From CAZSXS01 sp964611385 (GTDB lineage: Bacteria; Bacillota; Clostridia; Lachnospirales; CAYPQA01), in the NCBI GenBank assembly GCA_964611385.1, contig CAZSXS010000011.1, positions 1-55,207 of the forward strand: 55,207 nt of DNA, written 5' to 3'. Both the position numbers and the translations under genes were made by a program. The notes under the pieces were generated by a model. It had not been told where the DNA came from. It searched no databases and saw nothing but the letters and a program-made list of their open reading frames with translations. Position 1 is the first letter of the stretch, and each line of letters begins with the position of its first letter. This document shows, one piece after another, positions 7,797 through 16,948 of the stretch.

Positions 7797-8888
7797 ATGG
7801 ATAAGAAAAAGAAAATAGCAGTGTTGACAGGCGGCGGGGACGCACCCGGTTTAAACGCCGTGATCTATGCCTTGACCAGAACCTGTATTACAAAGTATGG
7901 CTATGAATTAATCGGGTATAAGTTTGGTTACAGAGGTCTTTACGAAAATGACTACATCAACTTGGATTTAAAAAATACTTCCGGTATCCTTCATAAAGGC
8001 GGAACTATCTTGCATAGTTCCAACAAAGACAACCTGTTTGATTACAGCATCACCGAAAACGGTGAAAAAGTGAAAAGAGACGTTTCCGATGTTGCCATTG
8101 AAAACATGAAAAGGGAAAATGTAGACGTTCTTTGTGTACTTGGCGGCGACGGCACCCTGACGAGCGCCAGGGATTTTGCCAGAAAAGGCGTCAATGTGGT
8201 TGGCGTACCCAAAACCATTGACAATGACCTGGCCTCAACAGATACGACTTTCGGCTTTGATACCGCCGTCAATATTGTTACCGAAAACCTTGGCCGTCTA
8301 CACACTACAGCAGAATCTCACCACAGAATCATGGTTGTAGAGGTTATGGGTCGAAACGCAGGCTGGATTGCCTTACAGGCTGGTATCGCCGGTTCAGCAG
8401 ACATTATTTTGATTCCAGAATTCCCATTCTCCCTTGAAAAAATCGTGCAGAAGATTAACGAAAGAGATGCCCAAGGCAAGCAATTTACCATCATTGTTGT
8501 GACTGAGGGTGCAAGAATGATTGGCGGAGAGGCCGTCATTGGAAAAATCGTGCAAGACAGCCCCGACCAAGTCCGCTACGGCGGTATTGCAGCTAAGATT
8601 GCTCATGATCTGGAACCATTAGTCAAAAATGAAGTCAGAAGCTGCTCCTTGGGTCATATTCAAAGAGGCGGGGAAACCTCCGCGGCCGATCGTGTGTTGT
8701 CTGCTCGCTATGGTGTAGCTGCAGCCGATTTGATTCATTATGAAATGTTTGGAAACATGGTTTGCTTGCGAGGCGGGATTATGTGCCACACAAGCCTTGA
8801 AAACGTCATCGGAACCAACAAACTGGTTTACAAAAACCATGAGTTGGTTTACGTGGCAAAGAGCTTGGGCATTTCCTTTGCGGAATAA
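7797..8888 (+). CDS. pfkA: 6-phosphofructokinase, group III type
   Basis: The enzyme phosphorylates fructose 6-phosphate to the 1,6-bisphosphate, the committing step of glycolysis. The 363 residues include GGGDAPGLN (12-20), GGDGT (116-120), PKTIDND (138-144) with its catalytic aspartate, and MGRNAGWIAL. The Gly in GGDGT, equivalent to E. coli Gly104, points to ATP as donor. The Lys in PKTIDND, equivalent to position 124, is the residue of PPi-type enzymes. This mixed pattern is typical of group III PFKs. AAGGAGG lies 8 bases before the ATG. A family A repeat follows 6 bases after the stop. Confidence 0.92.
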   Translation: MDKKKKIAVLTGGGDAPGLNAVIYALTRTCITKYGYELIGYKFGYRGLYENDYINLDLKNTSGILHKGGTILHSSNKDNLFDYSITENGEKVKRDVSDVAIENMKRENVDVLCVLGGDGTLTSARDFARKGVNVVGVPKTIDNDLASTDTTFGFDTAVNIVTENLGRLHTTAESHHRIMVVEVMGRNAGWIALQAGIAGSADIILIPEFPFSLEKIVQKINERDAQGKQFTIIVVTEGARMIGGEAVIGKIVQDSPDQVRYGGIAAKIAHDLEPLVKNEVRSCSLGHIQRGGETSAADRVLSARYGVAAADLIHYEMFGNMVCLRGGIMCHTSLENVIGTNKLVYKNHELVYVAKSLGISFAE

Positions 8889-8894
8889 GTGATA

Positions 8895-8993
8895 TACTCA
8901 GTCTCTTTAACATTTACCAAGCCGCCCTCATTCAATCGACTTAAAATCTATTGTTTTGGGTGGCAGCTTTGCAAAGCTGAACATGACTGAATA
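8895..8993 (+). repeat. Dispersed 99-bp repeat, family A copy 2
   Basis: TACTCAGTC... to ...GACTGAATA, with CAAGCCGCC and a TTTGCAAAGC arm. It lies between pfkA and secA, in the same orientation as the copies at 33009 and 43695. Confidence 0.85.
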
Positions 8994-9035
8994 TAAATAC
9001 ACAAGACTAAATGCATTCAGGAGAGGGTAAGACAG

Positions 9036-11615
9036 TTGGGAATCTTAGAAAAAATATTTGGAAACTACAGTGACAAGGAGATTCGGCGAATTGAGCACCT
9101 GGTGGACGAAATTGAAGGACTGGGTGACAAATTTAAGAAACTCTCCGACGACGGACTGCGTGAAAAAACCGCTGAATTTAAACAAAGATTACAAGAAGAG
9201 GATACATTAGAAACCATATTGCCTGAAGCCTTCGCTGTTGTAAGAGAAGCCGCCACCCGCGTTCTGGGTGAGCGGCATCACCGCGTTCAGTTGATAGGTG
9301 GAATCATCTTACATCAAGGTCGGATTGCCGAAATGCGTACTGGTGAAGGTAAGACCCTTGTGGCTACCCTACCTGCCTACTTAAACTCCCTATCAGGTGA
9401 AGGCGTCCATGTGGTAACTGTAAACGATTATTTGGCAAGACGTGACTCTGAATGGATGGGGAAGATTTACAATTTCCTAGGATTGTCCTGCGGGGTTATC
9501 CTTCATGACTTAAGCAACGAGGAACGTCGTGCCGCCTACGGGTGTGACATCACCTATGCCACAAACAACGAACTTGGCTTTGACTACCTCAGAGATAACA
9601 TGGTGGTTTTCAAGGGTGAAATGGTACAGCGGGGTCTGAACTACGCGATCGTGGACGAGGTTGACTCCGTTTTAATCGACGAAGCTAGAACGCCTTTGAT
9701 TATCTCCGGCCACAGTGGCAAGTCCACCCAGCTTTATAAAATAGCCGACAGCTTTGCGAAAAACTTAAAAAAAGGTCGCATTTTAAATGAGGAAGAAGCC
9801 TTAAACCCCATCATCCGGGCTGAAATCATTGAGGAAGGTGACTTTATCATTGATGAAAAAGCAAAATCCGTTACCTTAACCCAAAACGGCGTTAAAAAAG
9901 CCGAGCGTTTCTTTGCAGTTGATAACCTAGCTGATCCGGATCACATGCAGCTTCAGCACTTTATCAACAACGCCTTGAAAGCCAACTACAACATGCACCT
10001 GGACAAGGACTATGTTGTACAGGAAGGCGAAATCATCATCGTAGACGAATTTACAGGTCGCTTGATGAATGGCAGACGTTATTCCGACGGTCTTCATCAA
10101 GCTATTGAGGCCAAGGAAGGCGTAACCGTCAACCGGGAAAGCAAGACCTTAGCTACCGTTACCTTCCAAAACTTCTTTAACAAATACAAGAAAAAAGCAG
10201 GTATGACTGGTACAGCCTTAACAGAGGATGCGGAATTCCGACAAATTTACGGCATGGATGTCGTGGCCATCCCCACCAACGTTCCCGTAGCACGTAAGGA
10301 TTTATCCGATTTGGTTTACCGCTCTGAGAAAGCAAAATTTCGCGCCGTAGTTAAGGAAATCATTGAGGCTTACAAGAAGGGGCAACCTGTACTGGTAGGC
10401 ACCATCACCATAGACAAGAGTGAGGAACTGAGCTTCCTCTTGAAGCGCGAAAACATTCCCCACAATGTCTTGAATGCCAAGTATCACCAAAAAGAAGCCG
10501 AGATCGTAGCCTTAGCCGGGCAAAGAGGCGCAGTTACCATAGCCACCAACATGGCAGGCCGCGGAACCGACATCAAGCTTGGACAGGGCGTGAAGGATCT
10601 TGGCGGGCTTAAAATTATTGGTACAGAGCGTCATGAAAGCCGTCGTATAGACAATCAGTTGAGAGGACGTTCGGGACGTCAAGGCGACCCAGGCGAATCG
10701 CGTTTCTATATCTCCCTGGAAGACGATTTAATGCGCCTTTTCGGCTCAGAAAAGGTCATGAAGTTAGTAGACACCATGGGTATGGAAGAAGACGAGCCAA
10801 TTGAGCATTCCATACTGACTAAGGCCATCGAAAACGCCCAAAAGAAAGTAGAAGGCAACAACTTCTCCATCCGCAAGCACTTACTTGAATTTGACCAGGT
10901 CATGAACGAGCAACGCGAAATTATATACGGTGAGCGTATGAAGGTACTGGATGGACTTGATCTCAAGGACAACGTACTTACTATGCTGAAGGCTGTCATT
11001 GACCGTGCGGTAGACCTATACACCGGGGAAGCGAAATATCCTGAGGAGTGGGACATCCGGGGCTTGAACGAGAACCTAATCTTAATCTTCCATAAGCCAG
11101 CCTATCTGCTTACCGAAGAGGACAAGGAGACCTTAACCAAGGAAGGGCTTAAAGAAGAGCTATACGAGAACGCAGTAGCGCTATACAACGAGCGGGAGAG
11201 CCAATTTGGATCAGACACCATGCGGGAGCTGGAACGCATCATTCTTTTACGGGTTATTGATCAGAAGTGGATGGATCACATCGACGACATGGAGCAAATG
11301 AAGCAGGGCATCAATCTACGAGCCTATGCACAAAAGGACCCCTTAACGGAGTACAAGTTCCTTGGTTACGACATGTTTGAGGAGCTTAGTCGCAACATTC
11401 AGGTAGATACCATACACGGTGTATTTAACGTTCGGATCATGGTATCCGTACCTCAACCCGAGCCAGTAGCACCACCCCAGCAAATCTTTACGAACCACGA
11501 AGAGAACATCGAAAGGCAGCCAGGCAAGGTTGCCAAGGACACCAAGGTAGGCCGGAACTCCCTTTGCCCCTGCGGAAGTGGCAAAAAATACAAATACTGC
11601 TGTGGGCAGCAATAA
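9036..11615 (+). CDS. secA: Preprotein translocase ATPase SecA
   Basis: SecA drives export of unfolded preproteins through SecYEG using ATP. At 859 residues it has normal length. Visible features are Walker A (MRTGEGKT, about 103-110), the TVNDYLARRD motif, DEVDSVLIDEARTPLIISG (Walker B, about residue 208), TNMAGRGTDIKLG, and the arginine-finger region QLRGRSGRQGDPG. The C-terminal zinc-binding tail is NSLCPCGSGKKYKYCCG. The TTG start at 9036 follows AGGAGAGG; no ATG lies near. It is followed by a pair of very long purine-rich hairpins and then prfB, a common Firmicutes order. Confidence 0.97.
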   Translation: MGILEKIFGNYSDKEIRRIEHLVDEIEGLGDKFKKLSDDGLREKTAEFKQRLQEEDTLETILPEAFAVVREAATRVLGERHHRVQLIGGIILHQGRIAEMRTGEGKTLVATLPAYLNSLSGEGVHVVTVNDYLARRDSEWMGKIYNFLGLSCGVILHDLSNEERRAAYGCDITYATNNELGFDYLRDNMVVFKGEMVQRGLNYAIVDEVDSVLIDEARTPLIISGHSGKSTQLYKIADSFAKNLKKGRILNEEEALNPIIRAEIIEEGDFIIDEKAKSVTLTQNGVKKAERFFAVDNLADPDHMQLQHFINNALKANYNMHLDKDYVVQEGEIIIVDEFTGRLMNGRRYSDGLHQAIEAKEGVTVNRESKTLATVTFQNFFNKYKKKAGMTGTALTEDAEFRQIYGMDVVAIPTNVPVARKDLSDLVYRSEKAKFRAVVKEIIEAYKKGQPVLVGTITIDKSEELSFLLKRENIPHNVLNAKYHQKEAEIVALAGQRGAVTIATNMAGRGTDIKLGQGVKDLGGLKIIGTERHESRRIDNQLRGRSGRQGDPGESRFYISLEDDLMRLFGSEKVMKLVDTMGMEEDEPIEHSILTKAIENAQKKVEGNNFSIRKHLLEFDQVMNEQREIIYGERMKVLDGLDLKDNVLTMLKAVIDRAVDLYTGEAKYPEEWDIRGLNENLILIFHKPAYLLTEEDKETLTKEGLKEELYENAVALYNERESQFGSDTMRELERIILLRVIDQKWMDHIDDMEQMKQGINLRAYAQKDPLTEYKFLGYDMFEELSRNIQVDTIHGVFNVRIMVSVPQPEPVAPPQQIFTNHEENIERQPGKVAKDTKVGRNSLCPCGSGKKYKYCCGQQ

Positions 11616-11624
11616 TAAAAAACC

Positions 11625-11905
11625 TTGGGGGAAGGGAGGGGAAAACTTTTTTCAAACGGCAAAAAAAGTTTTCCCCTCCCTTCCCCCAAACCCCTTTCAA
11701 AAAAGCCGGACGTGGGGGCTAGGGTGAGGGTCTCTGAAGTTTTGAGAGCCCGGATCCAAGAATCAAGAATCAAGAATCAAGAACCATGACCCCATCCATT
11801 CCCGGCTTTTTTGGAAAAGGAGGAGGAGAGGGGTTTGGGGAGAGGGGGGAGGAAAAACCTTTTTTCGCCGTTTGAAAAAAGGTTTTTCCTCCCCCCTCTC
11901 CCCAA
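11625..11905. repeat. Two inverted family D units with perfect long hairpins
   Basis: Hairpin 1 (11625-11689) has 28-bp perfect arms and loop CAAACGGCA. Hairpin 2 (11835-11905) has 31-bp perfect arms and loop CGCCGTTTG, the reverse complement of the first loop. Each is joined to a copy of CCGGCTTTTTTG with a purine/G-run tract between, so the block is two units in inverted orientation. A 7-base tandem (AAGAATC, three and a half copies, 11758-11785) lies between them. The tract GGGGTTTGGGGAGAGGGGGG could form a G-quadruplex. The hairpins probably also end secA transcription. Confidence 0.8.
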
Positions 11906-11939
11906 GGTCTTATCTTTTAATTTTTAAGGAGTGATGATT

Positions 11940-13065
11940 ATGCTAGAGTTTGAACAGCTGAAATACGAGCTTTCGCCATTTAGGGCAAAATTAATAGAAA
12001 TGGGGAATTCACTTTGACGTCTCTTCTGCTAAGAAGAAGATTGAAGAGTTGGAAGAACTGAGTTCGTCCCCGGGCTTTTGGGAAAAACTAGAGGAGTACC
12101 AGAAGGTCTCCCAGCAGATTAAGCAGCTGAAAAATAAGGTGGCAGAGTATGAGGCTCTTTCGTCGGAGTTTGAGGATTTGTTGGCCTTGATCGAGCTTGG
12201 AGAAGAGGCCGATGGGGACGAACAGTTGGAATTGCTGGACGAGGCTAAAACTCTTGCCGGTCAATTTCAAGATCATTATGAAGGACTGCGGATTGCTACC
12301 TTGTTGAGCCGGGAATATGATCGGAATAATTGTATTGTTACCCTGCATTCCGGTGCCGGTGGTACAGAAGCCTGTGATTGGGTCTCTATGTTGTTGAGAA
12401 TGTATACCCGCTGGGCTGAAAAGAAAGGCTACGGATTTGAGGTTCTGGACTACCTCCCTGGTGAAGAAGCTGGTACAAAATCGGTTACCTTCCAGATTAA
12501 TGGTGAGAATGCTTTTGGCTATATGCAAAGTGAAAAGGGCGTTCACCGTCTGGTTCGGATTTCACCCTTTGATAGCTCCGGGCGCCGTCATACTTCCTTT
12601 GCGTCTTGTGATGTAATGCCGGAGCTTGATGACGATGTGCAGGTCGAAATCAATCCCGAAGATTTGCGTATTGATACTTACCGTTCCAGCGGTGCCGGTG
12701 GCCAACATGTCAATAAAACGGAGTCGGCTATCCGTATTACTCATATCCCTACCAATACCGTTGTTCAGTGTCAAAACGAGCGTAGTCAGCATAAGAACAA
12801 GGATAGAGCTATGAAAATGCTGAAGGCCAAGCTGTATGAGATACAGGAAAGCGAGAAGCTTGCAAAGGCACAGGGCATCCGGGGTGAGGTCAAGGACATT
12901 GCTTGGGGCAGCCAAATCCGTTCCTATGTTTTTTGCCCCTATACCATGGTCAAGGATCACCGTACCAATGCCGAGGTCGGTAACATCCAAGGTGTTATGG
13001 ACGGAAATATTGATTCTTTTATCAATGCGTATTTGGTTTGGATGAAATCAAACATTGGAGACTGA
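11940..13065 (+). CDS. prfB: Peptide chain release factor 2, programmed +1 frameshift
   Basis: RF2 terminates translation at UAA and UGA. The gene is in two frames: ATG at 11940 to CTT at 12012-12014, an in-frame TGA at 12015-12017, then GAC from 12016 onward in the +1 frame. The joined protein has 374 residues. The slip site CTTTGAC is canonical. A GGGG Shine-Dalgarno-like stimulator precedes it, but six bases away rather than the usual three. AAGGAG precedes the ATG. The catalytic GGQ (SSGAGGQHVNKTES) and an upstream HSGAGGTEACDW motif identify the family. Regulation is autogenous: low RF2 favours the shift. Confidence 0.95.
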
Positions 13066-13067
13066 GT

Positions 13068-14039
13068 ATGATCGAATTAAAGGTAGATAAATATACATGT
13101 AATCAAAGGCTTGATAAGTTTGTTAAGCGGTATCTAAAAAAGGCTCCTAGCGCTTTGCTGTATAAGCTGATGCGGAAAAACAACATCAAGCTGAACAGTA
13201 AGACTGCAAAGGGCAACGAAATGCTGAAGGATGGCGATTTGGTCAGTCTGTATTTGTCGAACGAAATGCTTAAAAATTTAACAGAGGATAAAAAAATTGC
13301 CAAAGCCGAACAAAGCTTTGGCATTGTTTTTGAGGACGAAAATATTTTGATCTGCAATAAGCCCATCGGGCTTTTGTCGCAGAAGGAAAAAAAGAGTGAC
13401 AATAGCCTCATTGATCAGGTGCTGTATTATTTAAACCCTACATCTTCTTTTGTGCCGGGGCTGTGCAATCGGCTGGATCGCAACACCAGCGGTCTTGTGC
13501 TAGTGGGCAAGAACTTGCCCGCGTCCCAGGAATTGAATCGGGTCGTCAAGGAAAGATTGGTTCAAAAGTATTATACCACTCTGGTGGTGGGGAAGTTGTC
13601 GGGGAAAGGAATCCTAAGGGGCTTTCATGTCAAAAATGAGAAAACCAATGAGGTTAAGATCCTGGATAAACCCAGCCCTGGTTGCAAGGAAGTGCTCACG
13701 GGTTACAGAGAACTCAATAAGTCCTCCTTTGGCGCTTTCAGCAGCAAGGGGTACAGCCTACTGGAAATACAGCTTTTCACTGGGCGTTCTCACCAAATTC
13801 GAGCCCATCTACAACTAATTGATCATCCCATTGTCGGTGACAGAAAATACGGCGATCCCAAGGTGAATCAACTGTTTCAGGAGCGCTTTTCATTAAACGA
13901 CCAGTTTTTACATGCAGGCAAGCTGGAGTTTGGACTTTTGGAAGGCAATCTAGCTTATTTAAATCACAAGGCCTTTTATGCTGAGATGCCTGCATTATAT
14001 AAGAACGTTCTTAAGAACCTACACACTGTTTCCGGTTGA
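13068..14039 (+). CDS. RluA-family pseudouridine synthase with S4 domain
   Basis: It isomerises uridine to pseudouridine in structured RNA, probably 23S rRNA. The 323 residues comprise an N-terminal S4-like RNA-binding segment (QRLDKFVKRYLKKAPSALLYKLMRKNNIKLN) and the catalytic domain. The catalytic domain has NRLDRNTSGLVL, in which the first D is the catalytic aspartate, and the RSHQIRAHL motif. The ATG at 13068 is used because GGAG lies 10 bases upstream and it starts 2 bases after the prfB stop. An earlier in-frame start at 13038 lies within prfB. RluB, RluC and RluD-type substrates cannot be told apart here. Confidence 0.9.
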   Translation: MIELKVDKYTCNQRLDKFVKRYLKKAPSALLYKLMRKNNIKLNSKTAKGNEMLKDGDLVSLYLSNEMLKNLTEDKKIAKAEQSFGIVFEDENILICNKPIGLLSQKEKKSDNSLIDQVLYYLNPTSSFVPGLCNRLDRNTSGLVLVGKNLPASQELNRVVKERLVQKYYTTLVVGKLSGKGILRGFHVKNEKTNEVKILDKPSPGCKEVLTGYRELNKSSFGAFSSKGYSLLEIQLFTGRSHQIRAHLQLIDHPIVGDRKYGDPKVNQLFQERFSLNDQFLHAGKLEFGLLEGNLAYLNHKAFYAEMPALYKNVLKNLHTVSG

Positions 14040-14093
14040 TTTTAGTGATAAAAGCAATGAAACGCTATGGAAGAAATAAAAAAGGAGGATGTT

Positions 14094-14816
14094 ATGAAAG
14101 CAATCATTTTAGCAGCTGGTTATGCTACAAGATTATACCCCTTGACCCTGGATAAGCCCAAGGCTTTGTTACCAATTCATGGGAAGCCCATCATTGATTA
14201 TTTGATTGATGAGTTAAATACGATTGGCGAGGTTAATGAAATTGTGGTTGTATCCAACCATCGTTTCATTGAACACTTCAAGGAATGGGAAAAGGTCTTA
14301 CAGAATCCCATTCCTATTACAATTTTAGATGACGGATCCACTACGCAAGACAACCGGTTGGGTGCCATTGGTGATATTGATTTTACTATTAAACAGTCTG
14401 GGATTGATGAAGATACCTTAATCATTTGCGGGGATAATTACTTTACCTTCCGCTTGAAGGACTTTGTGGACTATTTTCATCAAAAAGATGGCAGCTGTGT
14501 TATTGCGAAAACGATTGATGATATAGAGCTTCTGAAACGGATTGCTGTTATTAGCATTGATGAGAAGGATAAAATTGTTGAATTTGAAGAAAAGCCACAG
14601 GTTCCTAAGTCAAATCTTGGCGCCTTGGGAGCTTATCTTTACACAAAAGAAACGCTGCCTTTATTTGAAACCTATTTACAAGAAGGCAATCTTCCCGATG
14701 CTCCTGGTTACTTTGTGCAATGGCTTCACAAGAGAGAAAAGGTCTATGCCTATCGAATCAGTGGGGACTGCATTGACGTAGGAACAGTACAGGCTTACGA
14801 AGAGATAAACCGCTGA
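14094..14816 (+). CDS. Sugar-phosphate nucleotidyltransferase
   Basis: The 240-residue protein belongs to the NTP_transferase (RmlA/GlmU-N/GalU-like) family, which makes activated sugars from NTP and a sugar phosphate. The signature LAAGYATRLYPLT...KPKALLPIHGKPIIDY is at residues 6-37. The metal-binding ICGDNYF is near residue 113, and EEKPQVPKS and DVGTVQAY are also seen. There is no C-terminal acyltransferase repeat, so it is a stand-alone uridylyl- or cytidylyltransferase. The ATG at 14094 is preceded by AAAGGAGG; an in-frame ATG at 14067 is not. The sugar is unknown. Confidence 0.85.
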   Translation: MKAIILAAGYATRLYPLTLDKPKALLPIHGKPIIDYLIDELNTIGEVNEIVVVSNHRFIEHFKEWEKVLQNPIPITILDDGSTTQDNRLGAIGDIDFTIKQSGIDEDTLIICGDNYFTFRLKDFVDYFHQKDGSCVIAKTIDDIELLKRIAVISIDEKDKIVEFEEKPQVPKSNLGALGAYLYTKETLPLFETYLQEGNLPDAPGYFVQWLHKREKVYAYRISGDCIDVGTVQAYEEINR

Positions 14817-14838
14817 AGGCTTGAATAAAGAGAGAGTA

Positions 14839-14937
14839 GACTCAGTAACGTTTAGATTTGCAAAGCCGCCACACAAAACAATAGAATTTATCAAGGCTGA
14901 ATGAAGGCGGCTTGGGAACTGTTTAAGAGACTGAGTA
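14839..14937 (-). repeat. Dispersed 99-bp repeat, family A copy 3
   Basis: GACTCAGTAACG... to ...GAGACTGAGTA, with TTTGCAAAGCCGCC and GGCGGCTT arms. It is in reverse orientation, between the nucleotidyltransferase and queG. Confidence 0.85.
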
Positions 14938-14966
14938 TAGGTAGCTTCAATCGAGGTGATTAAACA

Positions 14967-16121
14967 TTGAATAAAGAGCATATTATTAGGCTCATCAAAG
15001 ACTTTTGCGATGAAAATCAAATGATCATAGGCTTTACCAAGGCAAGAGGAAGATTTCAATCCAATGGCGGACTGAAGCCGGAGGAGGCAAAAAGCATCAT
15101 TGTGGTTGGGTATTCCTACAATAAAAAATTTGCTTTTCAGGCACCGATTGGAAAATTCAAGGCATGTTCCAGTCCACAAACACAACAAGCCACTCAGCAG
15201 ACAGAGCAATTCACCCAACATGCAGAGCACCTTATTGATAAAACCAAGCCTCATACGAAACGGGGCGAGTTTTCTCTCATAGCCGTCGGTGAAGACTATC
15301 ATAAGCTTGTTCGGCGAAAGTTGGAGGATTTGGCAACCTTTCTTTCTCAGCAGGTGGCGTTTGACTACTATATTACAGTAGACACGGGAGAGCACATTGA
15401 GCGGGACCTTGCTGTTTCTGCCGGGATTGGCTTGCTTTGTAGGAATAATAACATTGCCTCTGAGCGATTGGGGAGCTTATTCAATATCGGCTTGATGTAT
15501 ACGGATTTAGTATTGATTGAGGATATGGAAGCTTTGAAGGATTCGGGCTTTTCGAATGATTTGGAGATTCAGAAGGATACGGAGGTTCTGAAAGCTTCGG
15601 AGGGAACCACGCCTTCCCCTATCCATCATCCTCGCTGCCAATCATGCAGAGCTTGTGTTCGAGCTTGTGAAGGTTTAAGAGTGGTACTGAAAGAAACTGA
15701 ATTGAAAGCAAAGGCGTTGAGTGAACCCGACTCGAAAGAAGCAGATTCGAGCGAAAAGCCCTCTGAACTGAGCTTACCCGCAATTACGGAGGAAGGCTTT
15801 GTGGCTGCCCGCTGTCTTTCTGCAATCAGTCAAAAAAAGGGTCAACTGTCAGAGGAAGAGAAGCTTCTGCTAGGATCAAGAATTTACGGATGTGACGAAT
15901 GTAGGAAGGTTTGTCCTTTAAATAAGGATGTGCCTTACGCTTCTGTGGTTTCAGACATTGAGGAGGCCTATCCGGATTTGGAAGGGCTACTGAAATTGAC
16001 TAAGGATGAGTATGATCTGCGATATAAGGAAAGGGCTTTTCATTGGAGGGGCCTGGAGAACTTAAAGAGAAATGCAGCGATTGCGCTTTCGAACATCCAA
16101 CGGATGGAAGAAGGGTTATAG
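14967..16121 (+). CDS. queG: Epoxyqueuosine reductase, short form with low-complexity inserts
   Basis: QueG reduces epoxyqueuosine to queuosine in tRNA with cobalamin and two [4Fe-4S] clusters. The 384 residues match the short YhbA-type form. Cluster cysteines are CQSCRACVRAC and CDECRKVCPLN, with an intervening RCLSAISQKKG. Three inserts are unusual: a Gln/Thr-rich stretch (about residues 70-95), an acidic linker before the first cysteine motif, and an acidic Ser/Glu linker between the motifs. The usual G-K-N of the cofactor pocket reads C-R-N here. TTG at 14967 follows GAGGTG. Confidence 0.8.
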   Translation: MNKEHIIRLIKDFCDENQMIIGFTKARGRFQSNGGLKPEEAKSIIVVGYSYNKKFAFQAPIGKFKACSSPQTQQATQQTEQFTQHAEHLIDKTKPHTKRGEFSLIAVGEDYHKLVRRKLEDLATFLSQQVAFDYYITVDTGEHIERDLAVSAGIGLLCRNNNIASERLGSLFNIGLMYTDLVLIEDMEALKDSGFSNDLEIQKDTEVLKASEGTTPSPIHHPRCQSCRACVRACEGLRVVLKETELKAKALSEPDSKEADSSEKPSELSLPAITEEGFVAARCLSAISQKKGQLSEEEKLLLGSRIYGCDECRKVCPLNKDVPYASVVSDIEEAYPDLEGLLKLTKDEYDLRYKERAFHWRGLENLKRNAAIALSNIQRMEEGL

Positions 16122-16144
16122 CAAAACCGATGTAAGAACAAAGC

Positions 16145-16190
16145 AAAAGCCGAAGAGGGGTATTAACCTACACCCATCTTCGGCTTTTTT
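16145..16190. terminator. Terminator of queG, possibly bidirectional
   Basis: AAAAGCCGAAGA pairs with TCTTCGGCTTTT, followed by T-residues. It lies between the convergent queG and ABC exporter genes. Confidence 0.85.
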
Positions 16191-16237
16191 CTGCTCTGCT
16201 TCATTGGTTTTGTTAGTATGTGCTACTTTATTGGAAC

Positions 16238-16948
16238 TTAAGCGACTCGGCCTAAAAATCTTTTAACAAGAATAATAATCCATAGTATACAGGTGAGCAG
16301 CCCAAGCAAGAAGGAACTTATATTAACCCCATCCACCAGGAGCTTCCCTATCCAAAATGAGGGCAAAAATGCAGCAAGATATGTGAATGGCGTAGGAATA
16401 AACCATACAGCAATAAGTCCTAAAAAACTGATTCCCATCAATTTCGATACGGCAAGCCCTTCTACACGGTTTTCAGCTATGGATACAATCGCCATTCCTA
16501 ACACGAGGCCTGCTAGCGCACTAATTAATGACGCGACCAAAGTTGTGAGTATAGAAACCCTAGAGATATGAAACAATTCTGCAGCAATCACTGTTATAAT
16601 GAATGCACAAGCGATCGGGTATCCAATGCGTGCCATTAAGTAGGAATAACCTCCCATTGGTGTGATCTGATAAAATCCGGTTATGCCCTCATCTCTCTCC
16701 TCTAACAGTAAAAATGCGGAAACCATGGCTACAAACATGGGCGACAGGCAGATGAGCAAGCCATCCACAAAACCATACCATGGTAAAAGAGAAAAGGCAA
16801 ACCGAGCTTCTAGTATACTGTTTAGATAAGGGATACCAAACTTAAAAAGGAATGCAATTAGAAAGGGAGCAGGCAAGAGTACAAGCAGCATCCCATCCCT
16901 CTTTATCTGGCGAAGTCCTATTTCAAATAAACGTAGCGTCTGCCTCAT
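16238..16948 (-). CDS. ABC-2 type permease subunit 2
   Basis: A 236-residue integral membrane protein with about six hydrophobic helices and no binding motifs, as for ABC-2 exporter permeases of drug or lipid transporters. Between helices the segment EERDEGITGFYQITPMGGYSYLMARIGYP resembles the conserved ABC-2 loop (E-R-x-x-G-T...P-x-x...). Its ATG overlaps the stop of the preceding permease gene by 4 bases, so it is the last gene of the tetR-ATPase-permease-permease operon. The substrate is unknown; quinolone-type export permeases have this two-permease layout. Confidence 0.85.
   Translation of the reverse strand: MRQTLRLFEIGLRQIKRDGMLLVLLPAPFLIAFLFKFGIPYLNSILEARFAFSLLPWYGFVDGLLICLSPMFVAMVSAFLLLEERDEGITGFYQITPMGGYSYLMARIGYPIACAFIITVIAAELFHISRVSILTTLVASLISALAGLVLGMAIVSIAENRVEGLAVSKLMGISFLGLIAVWFIPTPFTYLAAFLPSFWIGKLLVDGVNISSFLLGLLTCILWIIILVKRFLGRVA

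Noticed and set aside
12049..13065. prfB as a gene starting at 12049 only
   Set aside because: An upstream ATG with AAGGAG at 11940 and CTTTGAC at the frame junction show the full RF2 gene with programmed frameshift.
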